64,000 bases of DNA from JAKANT01 sp035502095 (GCA_035502095.1 DATJUX010000040.1:248001-312000), one strand, 5' to 3'; positions 1 to 9,400 are shown, numbered from the stretch's first letter. Notes: a model not told the origin generated them from the letters alone. Program-made: numbers and translations.

Positions 1-104
1 TCGTGGCGATGCTCGGACACGTACAGCACCTGGATCGAGGCGACCGCGTGTTTCAGACGCGCGTTGACCGCATGAAACCCGAACACCGTGTTCGCCCGGC
101 TCAT
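1..104 (-). CDS. rlmB: 23S rRNA (guanosine-2'-O-)-methyltransferase RlmB, N-terminal fragment
   Basis: Only the first 34 codons are inside the window; the gene runs off the left edge. The visible peptide begins MSRANTVFGFHAVNARLK. This matches the N-terminal substrate-binding domain of TrmH/SpoU-type methyltransferases, which open with a (V/I)xGxHAVxAxL motif. RlmB 2'-O-methylates a guanosine in the peptidyl-transferase region of 23S rRNA. The ATG overlaps the TGA of rnr (TGATG), so it is probably co-transcribed and translationally coupled with rnr, the usual rnr-rlmB arrangement. The SAM-binding knot domain is outside the window, so the call rests on the N-terminus plus context. Confidence 0.8.
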   Translation of the reverse strand, partial: MSRANTVFGFHAVNARLKHAVASIQVLYVSEHRH

Positions 105-2518
105 CAGCGACCGCGCCCCCGCGTCTTGCCGGGCCGGACACCGCCGAGCCCGCGCTTGCCGGTGCGCGCCTTGTCGCGCTTGTCGAAATCGCGCGCCTTG
201 CGTGCGGCGATCGCGGCGCGGCGCGCGTTGCGCTCCTCGACGCTTTCGCCCTTGCGTTGCGGCCTGCGACCGGCGTCGGGTGCCGCCGGTGCGCCGAAAA
301 GGGCCTTGCGATCGGCCGGCCGCACCATGCGGAATTCGATGCGGCGCCCTTCGAGATCGACCCGGGAGACCTGCACCGTCAGCCGATCGGCCAGCCGGTA
401 GCGCTGTCCAGTGCGCTCACCGCGCAGCTCGTGCAGGGCCTCGTTGAAGTTGAAATACTCCGAGCCGAGTTCGGATACGTGCACCAGGCCCTCGACGAAA
501 AGGTCGTCGAGGACGACGAAGATGCCGAACGGCACGACCGCGCTGATCGTTCCGCTGTACGTTTCGCCGACGCGCTCGCGCATGTAGTAGCTCTTCAGCC
601 ACGCCTCGACGTCGCGCGTCGCGTCGTCCGCCCGCCGTTCGTTGGCCGAGCAGATCAGCCCGAGCTTCTCCCACACGCCGAGTGCGGTCCCCTCCTCGGC
701 TTTCATGCGCTCGCTGCGCGCGGGACCGCGCATGGGCGTGACCGGCAGATCGACCTGGAACACCTTGGGCACATACCCGCGCCGGCCGATGACGGCCTTG
801 ATCGCCCGGTGCACCAGCAAGTCCGGGTAACGGCGGATCGGCGACGTAAAGTGCGCATAGGCCTCGTACGCGAGGCCGAAATGGCCGGCGTTGTGGGGAC
901 TGTAGACCGCCTGCTGCATCGAGCGGAGCAGCACCGTCTGCAGCAGCTGGCGATCGGGCCGAGCGCGGATGCGCGCGATCAGCGCCGCATAATCGCCCGG
1001 CCGCGGTGCGTCGCCACCGTCGAGATGCAGCCCGAGCGTCTTAAGGAGCGCGCGCACATTGGCCAGGCGCTCTGGCGTTGGTCCCTCGTGGATCCGGAAC
1101 AGGGCCGGCTGCTTGTTGCGCTCGAGGAAGTCCGCCGCCGACACATTGGCGGCCAGCATGCATTCCTCGATGATCCGGTGCGCATCGTTGCGGTCGCGGG
1201 CGACGATCTTCTCGATGCGTCCGTTGGCGTCGCAGACGATGTACGTCTCGGTGGTCTCCAGATCGAGCGCACCGCGTCCGTCGCGCGCGCGCGCCAGCAC
1301 CGCGAACACCGCGTAGAGGTTCTCGAGTTGCGTGCGCAGCGCGGCCACCTTGTGGGCGCTGCGACTTTCCGGCTGGGAAAGCGCCTCCCACACCTCGTCG
1401 TAGGTGAGCCGCGCCGCCGAATGCATGACGGCCGGGTAGAACTGATATGCGGCGATACGGCCCTTGCCGTCGATGACCATGTCGGCGACCATGACCAGGC
1501 GGTCGACTTCGGGGTTGAGCGAGCAGAGTCCGTTCGAGAGCTTCTCCGGCAGCATCGGGATTACGCGGCGCGGAAAATAGACCGAGGTCGAGCGCCGCTG
1601 CGCTTCCGCATCGAGGGCATCGCCGGAGCGGACGTAGTGGTCGACGTCGGCGATGGCGACGATCAGGCGCCACTTGCGCCGCCCGGGTCCGACCGGTTCG
1701 CAATACACCGCGTCGTCGAAATCGCGCGCGTCCTCGCCGTCGATCGTCACCAGCGGCACGTCGCGCAGGTCGACCCGACCCTTGCGATCCTTCGCCGCGA
1801 CGGCGTCCGGCAGTTTCGCGGCGTCGGCGAGCGCCTCGGCCGGAAACTCGTGCGGCACCGAGAACTTGCGCACCGCGATCTCGATTTCCATGCCAGGATC
1901 GTCGATCGCGCCGAGGACCTCGATCACCCGCCCGACCGGTTGCACGTGCCGTTGCGGCTGCTGCACGATCTCCACCACGACGACCTGGCCGTGCTCCGCC
2001 CCCAGCGTCGCGCCGGGCGGAATCAGGATGTCGTGCTGGATGCGCTGATCCTCCGGCGCCACGATCATCGCGCCGCGTTCGTTGAGCAGTCGTCCGACCA
2101 GTCGATTGGTGCGCCGTTCGATGACCTCGACGATTTCACCTTCGGGCCGGCCGCGTCGATCCTGGCCGGACACGCGCGCAAGCACACGGTCGCCGTGCAG
2201 CACCTTGCTCATCTCGTGCTCCGGCAGCACGAGGTCCTGTGCGCCGTCGTCGCGCAGCAGGAAGCCGAAGCCGTCGCGGTGGCCCTGCACCTGGCCCGAC
2301 AGCAGGTTGGCACGCGCCGCGACGAGAAGCAGCCCGGCGCGGTTGCGTATCACCCGGCCCTCGCGCTCCAGTTCGACGAGTTCGGCGTCGAAGCGCTCGC
2401 GCTTGAGTTCCGGGACTTGCACACGCTGCGCGAGTTCGGCCGGCGTGAGCGGCGTACGCGCCGCAGCGAGCGACTCGATGATCGCTTCGCGATCGAGGGT
2501 GTCCGCTTTTGGCGTCAT
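104..2518 (-). CDS. rnr: Ribonuclease R
   Basis: A processive 3'-5' exoribonuclease of the RNB family that degrades structured RNA. The 804 residues are close to the usual size of about 800. Order of parts: N-terminal winged-helix region (about 1-65), cold-shock domains (about 70-220), RNB catalytic domain with the acidic signature TIDGEDARDFDD at about 259-269, and a C-terminal S1 domain (about 655-735, GTISAVVPFGIFVVLDD). It ends in a Lys/Arg-rich tail, as RNase R does and RNase II does not. The start ATG lies about 80 bp from the divergent tRNA-Leu. rlmB follows with a one-base overlap. Confidence 0.95.
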   Translation of the reverse strand: MTPKADTLDREAIIESLAAARTPLTPAELAQRVQVPELKRERFDAELVELEREGRVIRNRAGLLLVAARANLLSGQVQGHRDGFGFLLRDDGAQDLVLPEHEMSKVLHGDRVLARVSGQDRRGRPEGEIVEVIERRTNRLVGRLLNERGAMIVAPEDQRIQHDILIPPGATLGAEHGQVVVVEIVQQPQRHVQPVGRVIEVLGAIDDPGMEIEIAVRKFSVPHEFPAEALADAAKLPDAVAAKDRKGRVDLRDVPLVTIDGEDARDFDDAVYCEPVGPGRRKWRLIVAIADVDHYVRSGDALDAEAQRRSTSVYFPRRVIPMLPEKLSNGLCSLNPEVDRLVMVADMVIDGKGRIAAYQFYPAVMHSAARLTYDEVWEALSQPESRSAHKVAALRTQLENLYAVFAVLARARDGRGALDLETTETYIVCDANGRIEKIVARDRNDAHRIIEECMLAANVSAADFLERNKQPALFRIHEGPTPERLANVRALLKTLGLHLDGGDAPRPGDYAALIARIRARPDRQLLQTVLLRSMQQAVYSPHNAGHFGLAYEAYAHFTSPIRRYPDLLVHRAIKAVIGRRGYVPKVFQVDLPVTPMRGPARSERMKAEEGTALGVWEKLGLICSANERRADDATRDVEAWLKSYYMRERVGETYSGTISAVVPFGIFVVLDDLFVEGLVHVSELGSEYFNFNEALHELRGERTGQRYRLADRLTVQVSRVDLEGRRIEFRMVRPADRKALFGAPAAPDAGRRPQRKGESVEERNARRAAIAARKARDFDKRDKARTGKRGLGGVRPGKTRGRGR

Positions 2519-2555
2519 GCATCCTCCGCACGTTTGGCGAGGAGGGTTTGCTGGT

Positions 2556-2583
2556 TTGACATCAAGGGGACGCCAATTAAAAT
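2556..2583 (+). promoter_or_regulatory. Sigma-70-type promoter of tRNA-Leu
   Basis: A consensus -35 box TTGACA (2556-2561), a 16-bp spacer and a near-consensus -10 box TAAAAT (2578-2583) end 16 bp before the first base of the tRNA. This is an unusually AT-rich patch in GC-rich surroundings and the best match to sigma-70 consensus in the window. Confidence 0.8.
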
Positions 2584-2599
2584 GCGCCGCTCGCGGAGC

Positions 2600-2684
<85 letters not shown>

Positions 2685-2692
2685 GCAAGAAC

Positions 2693-2722
2693 GACGGCCT
2701 GCGCAAGCGGGCCGTCTTGTTT
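2693..2722 (+). terminator. Rho-independent terminator of tRNA-Leu
   Basis: The stem GACGGCC (2693-2699) pairs with GGCCGTC (2710-2716), followed by a short T-rich tract TTGTTT. It lies nine bases after the CCA of tRNA-Leu. The convergent phosphoribosyltransferase gene ends at 2759, so the hairpin may serve both directions, although the T-rich side fits plus-strand termination. Confidence 0.75.
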
Positions 2723-2758
2723 CTGGACTGAGCCGGTCGCCGATTCAATTCCGCGCGA

Positions 2759-3280
2759 TCAGTTCGCCTGCATCCGGCGCAAGCGGGCATCGAGTTGCTG
2801 TGGCCGCAGCGAGTCGTATTCCTCGAACGGTTGATGGATCCATGGACTCGTGGGCAGGTACTGCACATGGTAATCGGGCTTGAAATTCGAGACCGCCTTG
2901 TACCAGAGCACGGCGGTGCGGACCTCGTGGATGCGCGTGAAACGCTGCTTCACGTGAGCGATGACACGGGTGAGCGTGACGCCGGAGTCGACAAGGTCGT
3001 CGACGAGCAGGATCCGCCCTTCGAGTTCGCCGCCGGTCTTGGTGATGTACTCGGCGATGTCGAGCGAGCCCTGCTGCATGCCCCCGGCCTCGCGGTACGA
3101 ACTCGCCGACAGGATCGCGAGCGGCCTGTCGTAGATGCGCGAGATCACGTCGCCGACGCGCAGTCCGCCGCGGGCCAGACACAGGATCGACTCGAATTTG
3201 TAGCCGGACTCGTAGACCTGCAGCGCGAGCTGTTCGATCAGGCGGTGGTACTCGTCCCAGCTGACGTGAAGATCCTTCAT
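2759..3280 (-). CDS. Purine-type phosphoribosyltransferase family protein
   Basis: 173 residues from the ATG at 3280, which leaves 29 bp after purA. It carries the type I phosphoribosyltransferase PRPP loop ILLVDDLVDSGVT at about residue 100, preceded by the hydrophobic strand and hood typical of hypoxanthine/xanthine-guanine salvage enzymes. It also has the C-terminal WYKAVSNFKPDYHV region seen in the COG2236-type family. It probably transfers phosphoribose to a purine base, but the exact base cannot be read from the sequence. Its position just downstream of purA and hisZ fits a nucleotide role. Confidence 0.8.
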   Translation of the reverse strand: MKDLHVSWDEYHRLIEQLALQVYESGYKFESILCLARGGLRVGDVISRIYDRPLAILSASSYREAGGMQQGSLDIAEYITKTGGELEGRILLVDDLVDSGVTLTRVIAHVKQRFTRIHEVRTAVLWYKAVSNFKPDYHVQYLPTSPWIHQPFEEYDSLRPQQLDARLRRMQAN

Positions 3281-3309
3281 CGCGTTCTCCGCCACAGGAG
3301 CGCTCCGGG

Positions 3310-4605
3310 TCAGTTCGAAAACGGATGGTGCAGAACGATCGTCTGTTCGCGCTCCGGGCCGGTCGACACGAGATCCAGCGGCACGCCAGCCACTTCGCTC
3401 AGACGCTCGAGATAGCGGCGCGCATTGCGCGGCAGCGCGTCCCAGCCGCGCAGGCCGAAGGTCGAATCCTGCCACCCACCGAAGTCCTCGTACACCGGTT
3501 CGCAGCGCGCGACTTCGTCGGCACCGAAGGGCAGGATATCCGTCGTCGTGCCGTCGAAGCGATAGCCGGTGCACAGGCGCACGGTGGGCAAGCCGTCGAG
3601 CACATCGAGCTTGGTGATGCAAAGCCCGGTCGTGCCGTTCAGCTGCACCGAGCGCCGCAGCGCCGCCCCGTCGAACCAGCCGCAGCGTCGCGGCCTGCCT
3701 GTGACCGATCCGAACTCCTTGCCCTTGTCGCGCAGTTCTGCACCGATGGCGTCGGTGAGCTCGGTCGGAAACGGCCCGGACCCGACGCGCGTGGCATAGG
3801 CCTTCGTGATGCCCAGCACATAGTCGAGACGCTGCGGCGCCACGCCGGCTCCGGCCGCGGCGGCGCCGGCGACGGTGTTGCTCGACGTCACATAGGGATA
3901 GGTGCCGTGGTCGACATCGAGCAACGCACCTTGGGCACCCTCGAACAGGAGCCGGTCGCCCGCAGTCATCGCCGCATTCAGCCGGTAGGACACGTCGCTG
4001 ATCATCGGCTTCAGGCGCTCGGCAAGCCGCAGGGTTTCGTCGATCACCTTCTGCGGCTCGACTCGGGTCGCGCGGAGATAGTTGACCAGGACGAAGTTGT
4101 GCAGGTCGAGCGCTTCGCGCACGCGTTCGGCAAAGCGGGCCGCATCGAACAGGTCTTGCGTGCGCACCGCGCGGCGCGCGACCTTGTCCTCGTAGGCCGG
4201 GCCGATCCCGCGCCCGGTCGTGCCGATGCGGGCTTCGCCGCGGTGTGCCTCGCGCGCCTGGTCGAGAGCGACGTGATAGTCGAGGATCAGCGGGCAGCTG
4301 CCGCTGATCGTGAGACGGTCCGCGGTTTCGACACCGGCGGCGTTCAGCTCGTCGATCTCGCCAAGCAATGCCGGCGGCGAAAGCACGACCCCATTGCCGA
4401 TGTAGCAGGCGACGTTCGGCCGCAAAATGCCCGACGGTAGCAGCCGCAGGATCGTCTTGCGGCCGTGGATGACCAGCGTGTGTCCGGCGTTGTGACCGCC
4501 CTGGAAGCGCACCACGCCGTCGGCGTTGTCGGTGAGCCAGTCGACGATCTTGCCTTTGCCTTCGTCGCCCCACTGGGTCCCCACGACCACCACGTTGTTT
4601 GCCAT
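3310..4605 (-). CDS. purA: Adenylosuccinate synthetase
   Basis: Catalyses GTP-dependent ligation of IMP and aspartate, the first committed step to AMP. At 431 residues it is full length. The P-loop-like motif GDEGKGK is at 13-19, the GGHNAGHT block with the catalytic His follows, and the IMP-binding GTTGRGIGPAYEDK and GTP-binding loops are intact. I chose the start at MANNVVVVGTQWGDEG; an ATG seven codons upstream would add residues not seen in the family and reach back towards the hisZ stop. It lies 17 bp after hisZ in the conserved hflX-hflK-hflC-hisZ-purA order. Confidence 0.96.
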   Translation of the reverse strand: MANNVVVVGTQWGDEGKGKIVDWLTDNADGVVRFQGGHNAGHTLVIHGRKTILRLLPSGILRPNVACYIGNGVVLSPPALLGEIDELNAAGVETADRLTISGSCPLILDYHVALDQAREAHRGEARIGTTGRGIGPAYEDKVARRAVRTQDLFDAARFAERVREALDLHNFVLVNYLRATRVEPQKVIDETLRLAERLKPMISDVSYRLNAAMTAGDRLLFEGAQGALLDVDHGTYPYVTSSNTVAGAAAAGAGVAPQRLDYVLGITKAYATRVGSGPFPTELTDAIGAELRDKGKEFGSVTGRPRRCGWFDGAALRRSVQLNGTTGLCITKLDVLDGLPTVRLCTGYRFDGTTTDILPFGADEVARCEPVYEDFGGWQDSTFGLRGWDALPRNARRYLERLSEVAGVPLDLVSTGPEREQTIVLHHPFSN

Positions 4606-4622
4606 CTCTGCCTGCGCCCCGG

Positions 4623-5768
4623 TCACTTCGGTCCAATCGCGACGACTTGCCAGCGCCCAGCCACGAGGCGCAGTTCACGATCCACGCCTTCCGGGAGTGG
4701 TTCGTCACCCTCGAGCGCCCGGACGATGACCTCGCCGCGCCGACGCAGTTCGTCGATCTGAGCGTCCAGCACTGCGTCGTCGACGGCAGGAGCGCGAATC
4801 GCCGCGAAGCGTCCGCTGCCGTTCAGGCGGGCAAGATCGCGCAGGTCGATCGAAAAGCCGGTCGCCGGACGGGCACGCCCGAACGCACGTCCGATGTCGT
4901 CATATCTTCCACCGCGCAGCAGTGCTCCCGATGCGCGCTGGTCATAGGCCGCGAAGTTCACGCCAGTGTAGTAGCGGTATCCGTGCAGGTCCGACAGATC
5001 GACGCTGACCTCGTCCGCCGTGGCGCGATCGATCAGCCACGACAGGTCGTCGAGTGCGCGCACGACGGCCGGCGTTCGCGGCAGCCGCGCGCGCGCATCG
5101 CCGATGACCGCAACCCCGCCATGCAACTCCGTCAGCGCCAGCAGCGCGTCGGCCGTCGCGGCGGGAAGCGACGCCGTCGCTGCCTGCAGCGACGGCACGT
5201 CCTTTGTCGCGAGCGCCTCGAGGATCGTTTCCCCCACCGCCGCGGCCTGCGCTTCAGCGAGGATGGCACGCACGATGCCCGTGTGCCCGAGATCGATGAA
5301 AACGCGCGCGATGTCGGCCCGCCGCAGGGATTGCACCGCAAGCGCCTGCACTTCCGCGTCGGCGCGCAGACCCGCGTGACCGTACAGTTCCACGCCGACC
5401 TGCATCGGTTCGCGCGTCGCAAGCGGGTGCGCGGGCCTCGTATGCAGGACGCTGGCCGCATAGCACAGGCGCACCACGCCGGGCCGATTGAGTATGTGCG
5501 CGTCGATGCGCGCGACCTGCGGTGTGATGTCGGCGCGCAGTCCGAGTTGCCGTCCCGAGAGCTGGTCGACGAGCTTGAAGGTGCGCAGATCGAGATCGCG
5601 CCCGGTGCCGGTCAACAGCGAATCGACGTACTCGATGAGCGGCGGCAGAACGAGCTCGTAGCCGTAGCCCCGGTAGAGATCGAGCAGCGCCCGCCGCAGG
5701 TCCTCGACCCTGCGCGCCTCCGCGGGCAGGACGTCCGAGATGCCTTCCGGAAGAAGCCAACGCGCCAT
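4623..5768 (-). CDS. hisZ: ATP phosphoribosyltransferase regulatory subunit HisZ
   Basis: A 381-residue histidyl-tRNA-synthetase paralogue without aminoacylation function. It pairs with the short-form HisG catalytic subunit of histidine biosynthesis and confers histidine feedback. It opens MARWLLPEGISDVLP and keeps class II fold landmarks (DLRTFKLVDQLSGRQLGLRADITPQVARI), but lacks the HisRS motif 3 and the anticodon-binding domain. A true hisS is at 12984-14297. The position between hflC/DUF2065 and purA is the standard betaproteobacterial one. It implies that the genome's hisG, outside the window, is the short type. Confidence 0.92.
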   Translation of the reverse strand: MARWLLPEGISDVLPAEARRVEDLRRALLDLYRGYGYELVLPPLIEYVDSLLTGTGRDLDLRTFKLVDQLSGRQLGLRADITPQVARIDAHILNRPGVVRLCYAASVLHTRPAHPLATREPMQVGVELYGHAGLRADAEVQALAVQSLRRADIARVFIDLGHTGIVRAILAEAQAAAVGETILEALATKDVPSLQAATASLPAATADALLALTELHGGVAVIGDARARLPRTPAVVRALDDLSWLIDRATADEVSVDLSDLHGYRYYTGVNFAAYDQRASGALLRGGRYDDIGRAFGRARPATGFSIDLRDLARLNGSGRFAAIRAPAVDDAVLDAQIDELRRRGEVIVRALEGDEPLPEGVDRELRLVAGRWQVVAIGPK

Positions 5769-5810
5769 GGCAGCCCTCGAAGCGTCGCTACCGACCCGGT
5801 GTAACGATTT

Positions 5811-5993
5811 TCACGCCAGGATCAGATACAGCCCCACTCCCGAGGCGATCGAGATCAGCCCGAAGAACCGGATCTGGCCGTCGCTGAGCTCGGCGATGCG
5901 GCGGAAGATCTCGCGCCAGCGCGCGGGAGCGATGAACGGCAGCAAGCCCTCGAAGACCAGCATCAGAGCCACCGCGAGGCCGAAGGTGGCCAT
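5811..5993 (-). CDS. DUF2065 (YjeT-like) small inner-membrane protein
   Basis: A 60-residue protein with two predicted membrane segments, about 3-21 (TFGLAVALMLVFEGLLPFI) and 42-59 (FGLISIASGVGLYLILA), joined by a basic amphipathic stretch PARWREIFRRI. This is the DUF2065 layout. Its ATG overlaps the hflC TGA by one base (TGATG), and hisZ follows after 42 bp. The gene is commonly the small partner between hflC and hisZ/purA. Its function is unknown. Confidence 0.85.
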   Translation of the reverse strand: MATFGLAVALMLVFEGLLPFIAPARWREIFRRIAELSDGQIRFFGLISIASGVGLYLILA

Positions 5994-6880
5994 CAGCGCG
6001 CCGGGCGCGGAGCGTTGCCGGGAGTCTTCATGTACTTGAAGAAATCCGACGACGGATCGATGACCAGCATGTCCGAACGGGCGCGGAAGCTGGATCGATA
6101 GGCTTCGAGGCTGCGGTAGAAGTTGAAGAATTCGGGGTTCTGCCCGAACGCCGCGGCGTAGATGGCGGCCGACTTCGCGTCGCCTTCGCCCTTGAACTTC
6201 TGGGCGTCGCGATAGGCTTCGGCGAGCAGCACCTCGCGCTGCCGGTCGGCGTCAGCGCGGATCTTTTCACCTTCGGCGGCTCCGATCGAACGCTGCTCGT
6301 TGGCGACCCGCTTGCGCTCGGCCTCCATGCGGCGGAACACCGACTCGCTGATCTCGGGCACGAAGTCGACCCGCTTGAGCCGCACGTCGACGATCTCCAC
6401 GCCGACGTCCCTGACGCGTTCCTGCACTGCCGCCCGGATTTCCTCCATCGCACGGTCGCGCTCGCGCGACGTGACGTCGTTGACCGTGCGCTTGTTGACC
6501 GCCTGGTTCAGCGAATCGCGCACCAGCGAATTGATGCGATCCTGCGCGGCACGCTCGCTGCCGAGGAAGCTGACCCAGTAACGGCGCGGGTCGGAGATGC
6601 GCCATTTCACGAACGAGTCGATCAGGAGGTTGCGCTTCTCGGAGGTCTGCACGCGGTCGGGCTGCGGCGTGTCGATCGTGAGGATGCGCTTGTCCAGGTA
6701 GACGACGTTCTGGAACGGCGGCGGCAGCTTGAACTGCAGGCCCGGCTCCGAGATCACTTCCTTGAGCTGGCCGAACGCGAAGACGAGGCCGAACTGACGC
6801 TGGTCGACGATGAACGCACACGCGCGAAACAGGACCGCGACGATGACGATTCCGATCAGGGTTCCGAAAATGCGGTTCAT
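5993..6880 (-). CDS. hflC: HflC, modulator of FtsH protease
   Basis: A 295-residue SPFH/prohibitin-family protein. One N-terminal membrane anchor (about 3-22, RIFGTLIGIVIVAVLFRACA) is followed by the band-7 domain (VDQRQFGLVFAFGQLKEV) and a long coiled coil rich in Ala, Glu and Arg (about 180-250). The Lys/Arg-rich VRLKRVDFVPE motif is typical of HflC. With HflK it forms a large periplasm-facing cage around FtsH hexamers and tunes membrane-protein quality control. hflK ends five bases upstream. Confidence 0.95.
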   Translation of the reverse strand: MNRIFGTLIGIVIVAVLFRACAFIVDQRQFGLVFAFGQLKEVISEPGLQFKLPPPFQNVVYLDKRILTIDTPQPDRVQTSEKRNLLIDSFVKWRISDPRRYWVSFLGSERAAQDRINSLVRDSLNQAVNKRTVNDVTSRERDRAMEEIRAAVQERVRDVGVEIVDVRLKRVDFVPEISESVFRRMEAERKRVANEQRSIGAAEGEKIRADADRQREVLLAEAYRDAQKFKGEGDAKSAAIYAAAFGQNPEFFNFYRSLEAYRSSFRARSDMLVIDPSSDFFKYMKTPGNAPRPAR

Positions 6881-6885
6881 GGCGG

Positions 6886-8157
6886 CTAGCGTCCTTCGCG
6901 CTCGCGGCTGCGCGACGCTTCGCGCGCGCGCGTATCGGTCGAGGACGAATCCGGCACCGGCGCCGGAGGCGTCATGGGTGCCGCGCGCTGCGCGGCCGCG
7001 TTGGATTCCGCGATCGCCTGCTGCATCAGCTTGTCGAACGGCAGGAACAGCACGTTGTTGTTGGCCTTCGTGTCGACCAGCACCTTGGTGGTGTTGGAAA
7101 GGATCTGCTGCATCGTTTCGATGTACAGCCGATCGCGCGTGACCGCGGGCGCCTTGTTGTACTCCACCAGCAGTTGGCGGAAGCGCGAAGCGTCGCCCTG
7201 CGCCGTTTCGATGACCCGCGTCCGATACGCCTCGGCTTCCTGGATCACGCGCGCCGCGAGGCCGCGCGCCTTGGGCACGATGTCGTTGGCGTACGCCTGC
7301 CCCTCGTTGATCTGGCGCTCGCGGTCTTGGGTTGCCTTCACCGCATCGTCGAAGGCCGCTTGAACCTGCTCCGGCGGCTGCGCGTTCTGGATTGCCACCG
7401 CCGAGATCAGGACCCCGGTCTTGTAGCGGTCGAGCATCTCCTGCATCCGGGACCGCACGTTATCGGCGATCTCCTGCCGCGATTCGTACAGCACCGAGTC
7501 CATCGTCTTGCGGCCCACCACTTCACGCATCGCCGACTCGGCCACCTGCAGCACCACGTCGCTCGGGTCGCGGTCGCGCCCGAAGCGGTTGTTGAATAGG
7601 AAATCGCGCGCGCCGGCGGGTCCTTCCTTGATGCGGTACTGGACCGTGAAGTGCAGGTCGACGATGTTCTCGTCGTCGGTGAGCATCAGCGCTTCCTTCA
7701 GGCGGTCGGCCCGCCCGCGCAGCCCGACTTCCAGCGTCCGCAGCGACAGCACGTCGACGACCTCGTGCGCCTGGATCGGCCAGGGCATGCGCCAGCGGAA
7801 GCCCGCGGTCGTGGTCTCGCTGAAGCGGCCGAACGTTGTGACGACCCCGACCTGCCCTTCCTGGACGATGTAGAAGCCGCTGCCGAACCAGATCACCAGC
7901 GCCGCGCCAAGCACGGCAAGCACGCCCAGACCCGCGCCGCGGGCATCGGGGCGAAACCCGCCGCCACCGCGATTGCCGCCGCCACCGCCGCGCCGCCCGA
8001 ACAGGCCGTTCAGGCGCCGGTTGAAGTCGCGCCACAGTTCGTCGAGGTCCGGCGGACCTTCCTTGCTCGGGCGTTGCTGCTGTTGTGACCCGCGCGGATC
8101 GTCCTTGCCGTCGCCGGATCCGCTTCCGCGCCCCCATTGCGGATCATTGAGCGACAT
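6886..8157 (-). CDS. hflK: HflK, modulator of FtsH protease
   Basis: 423 residues from MSLNDPQWGR; the ATG nine codons upstream gives an unconserved extension. A Gly/Arg-rich cytosolic N-terminus (GRRGGGGGNRGGGG, a likely disordered stretch) precedes one membrane helix (GLGVLAVLGAALVIWFGSGFYI). An SPFH domain (VQEGQVGVVTTFGRF) and a coiled-coil tail follow. It partners HflC. The Gly-rich N-terminus and Pro/Ser-rich C-terminus are common in proteobacterial HflK. Confidence 0.95.
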   Translation of the reverse strand: MSLNDPQWGRGSGSGDGKDDPRGSQQQQRPSKEGPPDLDELWRDFNRRLNGLFGRRGGGGGNRGGGGFRPDARGAGLGVLAVLGAALVIWFGSGFYIVQEGQVGVVTTFGRFSETTTAGFRWRMPWPIQAHEVVDVLSLRTLEVGLRGRADRLKEALMLTDDENIVDLHFTVQYRIKEGPAGARDFLFNNRFGRDRDPSDVVLQVAESAMREVVGRKTMDSVLYESRQEIADNVRSRMQEMLDRYKTGVLISAVAIQNAQPPEQVQAAFDDAVKATQDRERQINEGQAYANDIVPKARGLAARVIQEAEAYRTRVIETAQGDASRFRQLLVEYNKAPAVTRDRLYIETMQQILSNTTKVLVDTKANNNVLFLPFDKLMQQAIAESNAAAQRAAPMTPPAPVPDSSSTDTRAREASRSREREGR

Positions 8158-8227
8158 GGCGTGATCTCGGGCGGAAAGCGGCAAGGGAACAGGAGGAGGA
8201 TCGGGCGGCCCGGCTTAGCGGCCGGAT

Positions 8228-9400
8228 CTAGGCAGTCGCACCGCGGCCGGCGAGCGATTCTGCGGAAGATGTGTCCGGATCTCGCATCGGCAACAGTCGT
8301 TCGGCCAGCGCATCGCGCAGGCTTTCCAGGCCGAGACCTGTCGCCGCGCTCACAAAAACGGCGCGGATCGTACCATAGGGGTCGCGTTCCACAGATGGCG
8401 CGCGATCGAGTCGATCGATCTTGTTGAACACGAGCAGGCGCGGCACGGCGCCGGCGCCGATGTCCTCGAGAACCCGATCGACCTCTTCGATCTGAGCGTC
8501 CCGGTTTACCGCGGACGCGTCGACGATGTGCAGCAGCAGGTCGGCCTCGGCCGCCTCCTCGAGCGTGGACTTGAACGCAGCGACCAGCGAATGCGGCAGG
8601 CCGCGAATGAACCCGACGGTGTCCGAGAGCACGATGTCGCCGGCGCCGGCGAGGAACAAACGACGCGAGGTGGTGTCGAGCGTCGCAAACAGCTGGTCGG
8701 CCGCGTAGGAGTCGGCGCGCGTCAGCGCGTTGAACAGGGTCGATTTGCCCGCGTTGGTATAGCCGACGAGCGAAACGTTGAACACCTCGCGCCGCGAACG
8801 CGCGCGGCGCTGTGTGCGGCGCTGCTTGTGCAACGTGCGCAGCCGCTCGCGCAGCAGCTTCACACGATGAGCGATCTGCCGCCGGTCCAGTTCGATCTGC
8901 TTCTCGCCGGGGCCGCCGGTCTTGCCGAGTCCGCCGCGCTGGCGTTCGAGGTGGGTCCACCCACGCACCAGGCGCGTCGACAGGTGCTCGAGTTGCGCGA
9001 GTTCGACCTGCAGCTTGCCCTCGCGGCTCTTGGCGCGCTGGGCGAAGATCGCCAGGATCAGCGCCGTGCGGTCGAGCACGGACACGGCGAGTTCGCGCTC
9101 GAGATTGCGCTGCTGCACCGGCGAGAGGGCCACGTCGAGCATCACGGTGTCGGCTCGGCTTTGCTCCACCAGCGCGCGCAGTTCGTCGACCTTGCCGCGG
9201 CCGAGGAAATGGGCCGGATCGGGCCGGTCTCGGCGCACCAGGATGCGGTCGGTCACGACCGCACCGGCGGACTGCGCCAGTTGCGCCAGTTCCGCCAGCG
9301 ATTCGTTCGAAGAGGAGAGCCGGCGCGCCGCGAGTTCGACGCCGACCACGATGGCACGCGCCGGCGCAGCGGCGCGGCGCCCCGACCGCGATTCGTTCAG
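8228..9400 (-). CDS. hflX: GTPase HflX
   Basis: A ribosome-splitting and heat-rescue GTPase. N-terminal HflX domain with the FLGRGKVDELR signature, a coiled-coil linker (GGLGKTGGPGEKQIELDRR), then the G domain with G1 GYTNAGKST, G3 DTVGF, G4 NKID and a C-terminal lid. There is no ATG before conserved sequence. I chose CTG at 9400, which overlaps the hfq TGA (CTGA) and has GGAG eight bases upstream inside hfq. The next option is GTG at 9349, which would trim 17 residues. Translation is probably coupled to hfq. Confidence 0.93.
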   Translation of the reverse strand: MNESRSGRRAAAPARAIVVGVELAARRLSSSNESLAELAQLAQSAGAVVTDRILVRRDRPDPAHFLGRGKVDELRALVEQSRADTVMLDVALSPVQQRNLERELAVSVLDRTALILAIFAQRAKSREGKLQVELAQLEHLSTRLVRGWTHLERQRGGLGKTGGPGEKQIELDRRQIAHRVKLLRERLRTLHKQRRTQRRARSRREVFNVSLVGYTNAGKSTLFNALTRADSYAADQLFATLDTTSRRLFLAGAGDIVLSDTVGFIRGLPHSLVAAFKSTLEEAAEADLLLHIVDASAVNRDAQIEEVDRVLEDIGAGAVPRLLVFNKIDRLDRAPSVERDPYGTIRAVFVSAATGLGLESLRDALAERLLPMRDPDTSSAESLAGRGATA

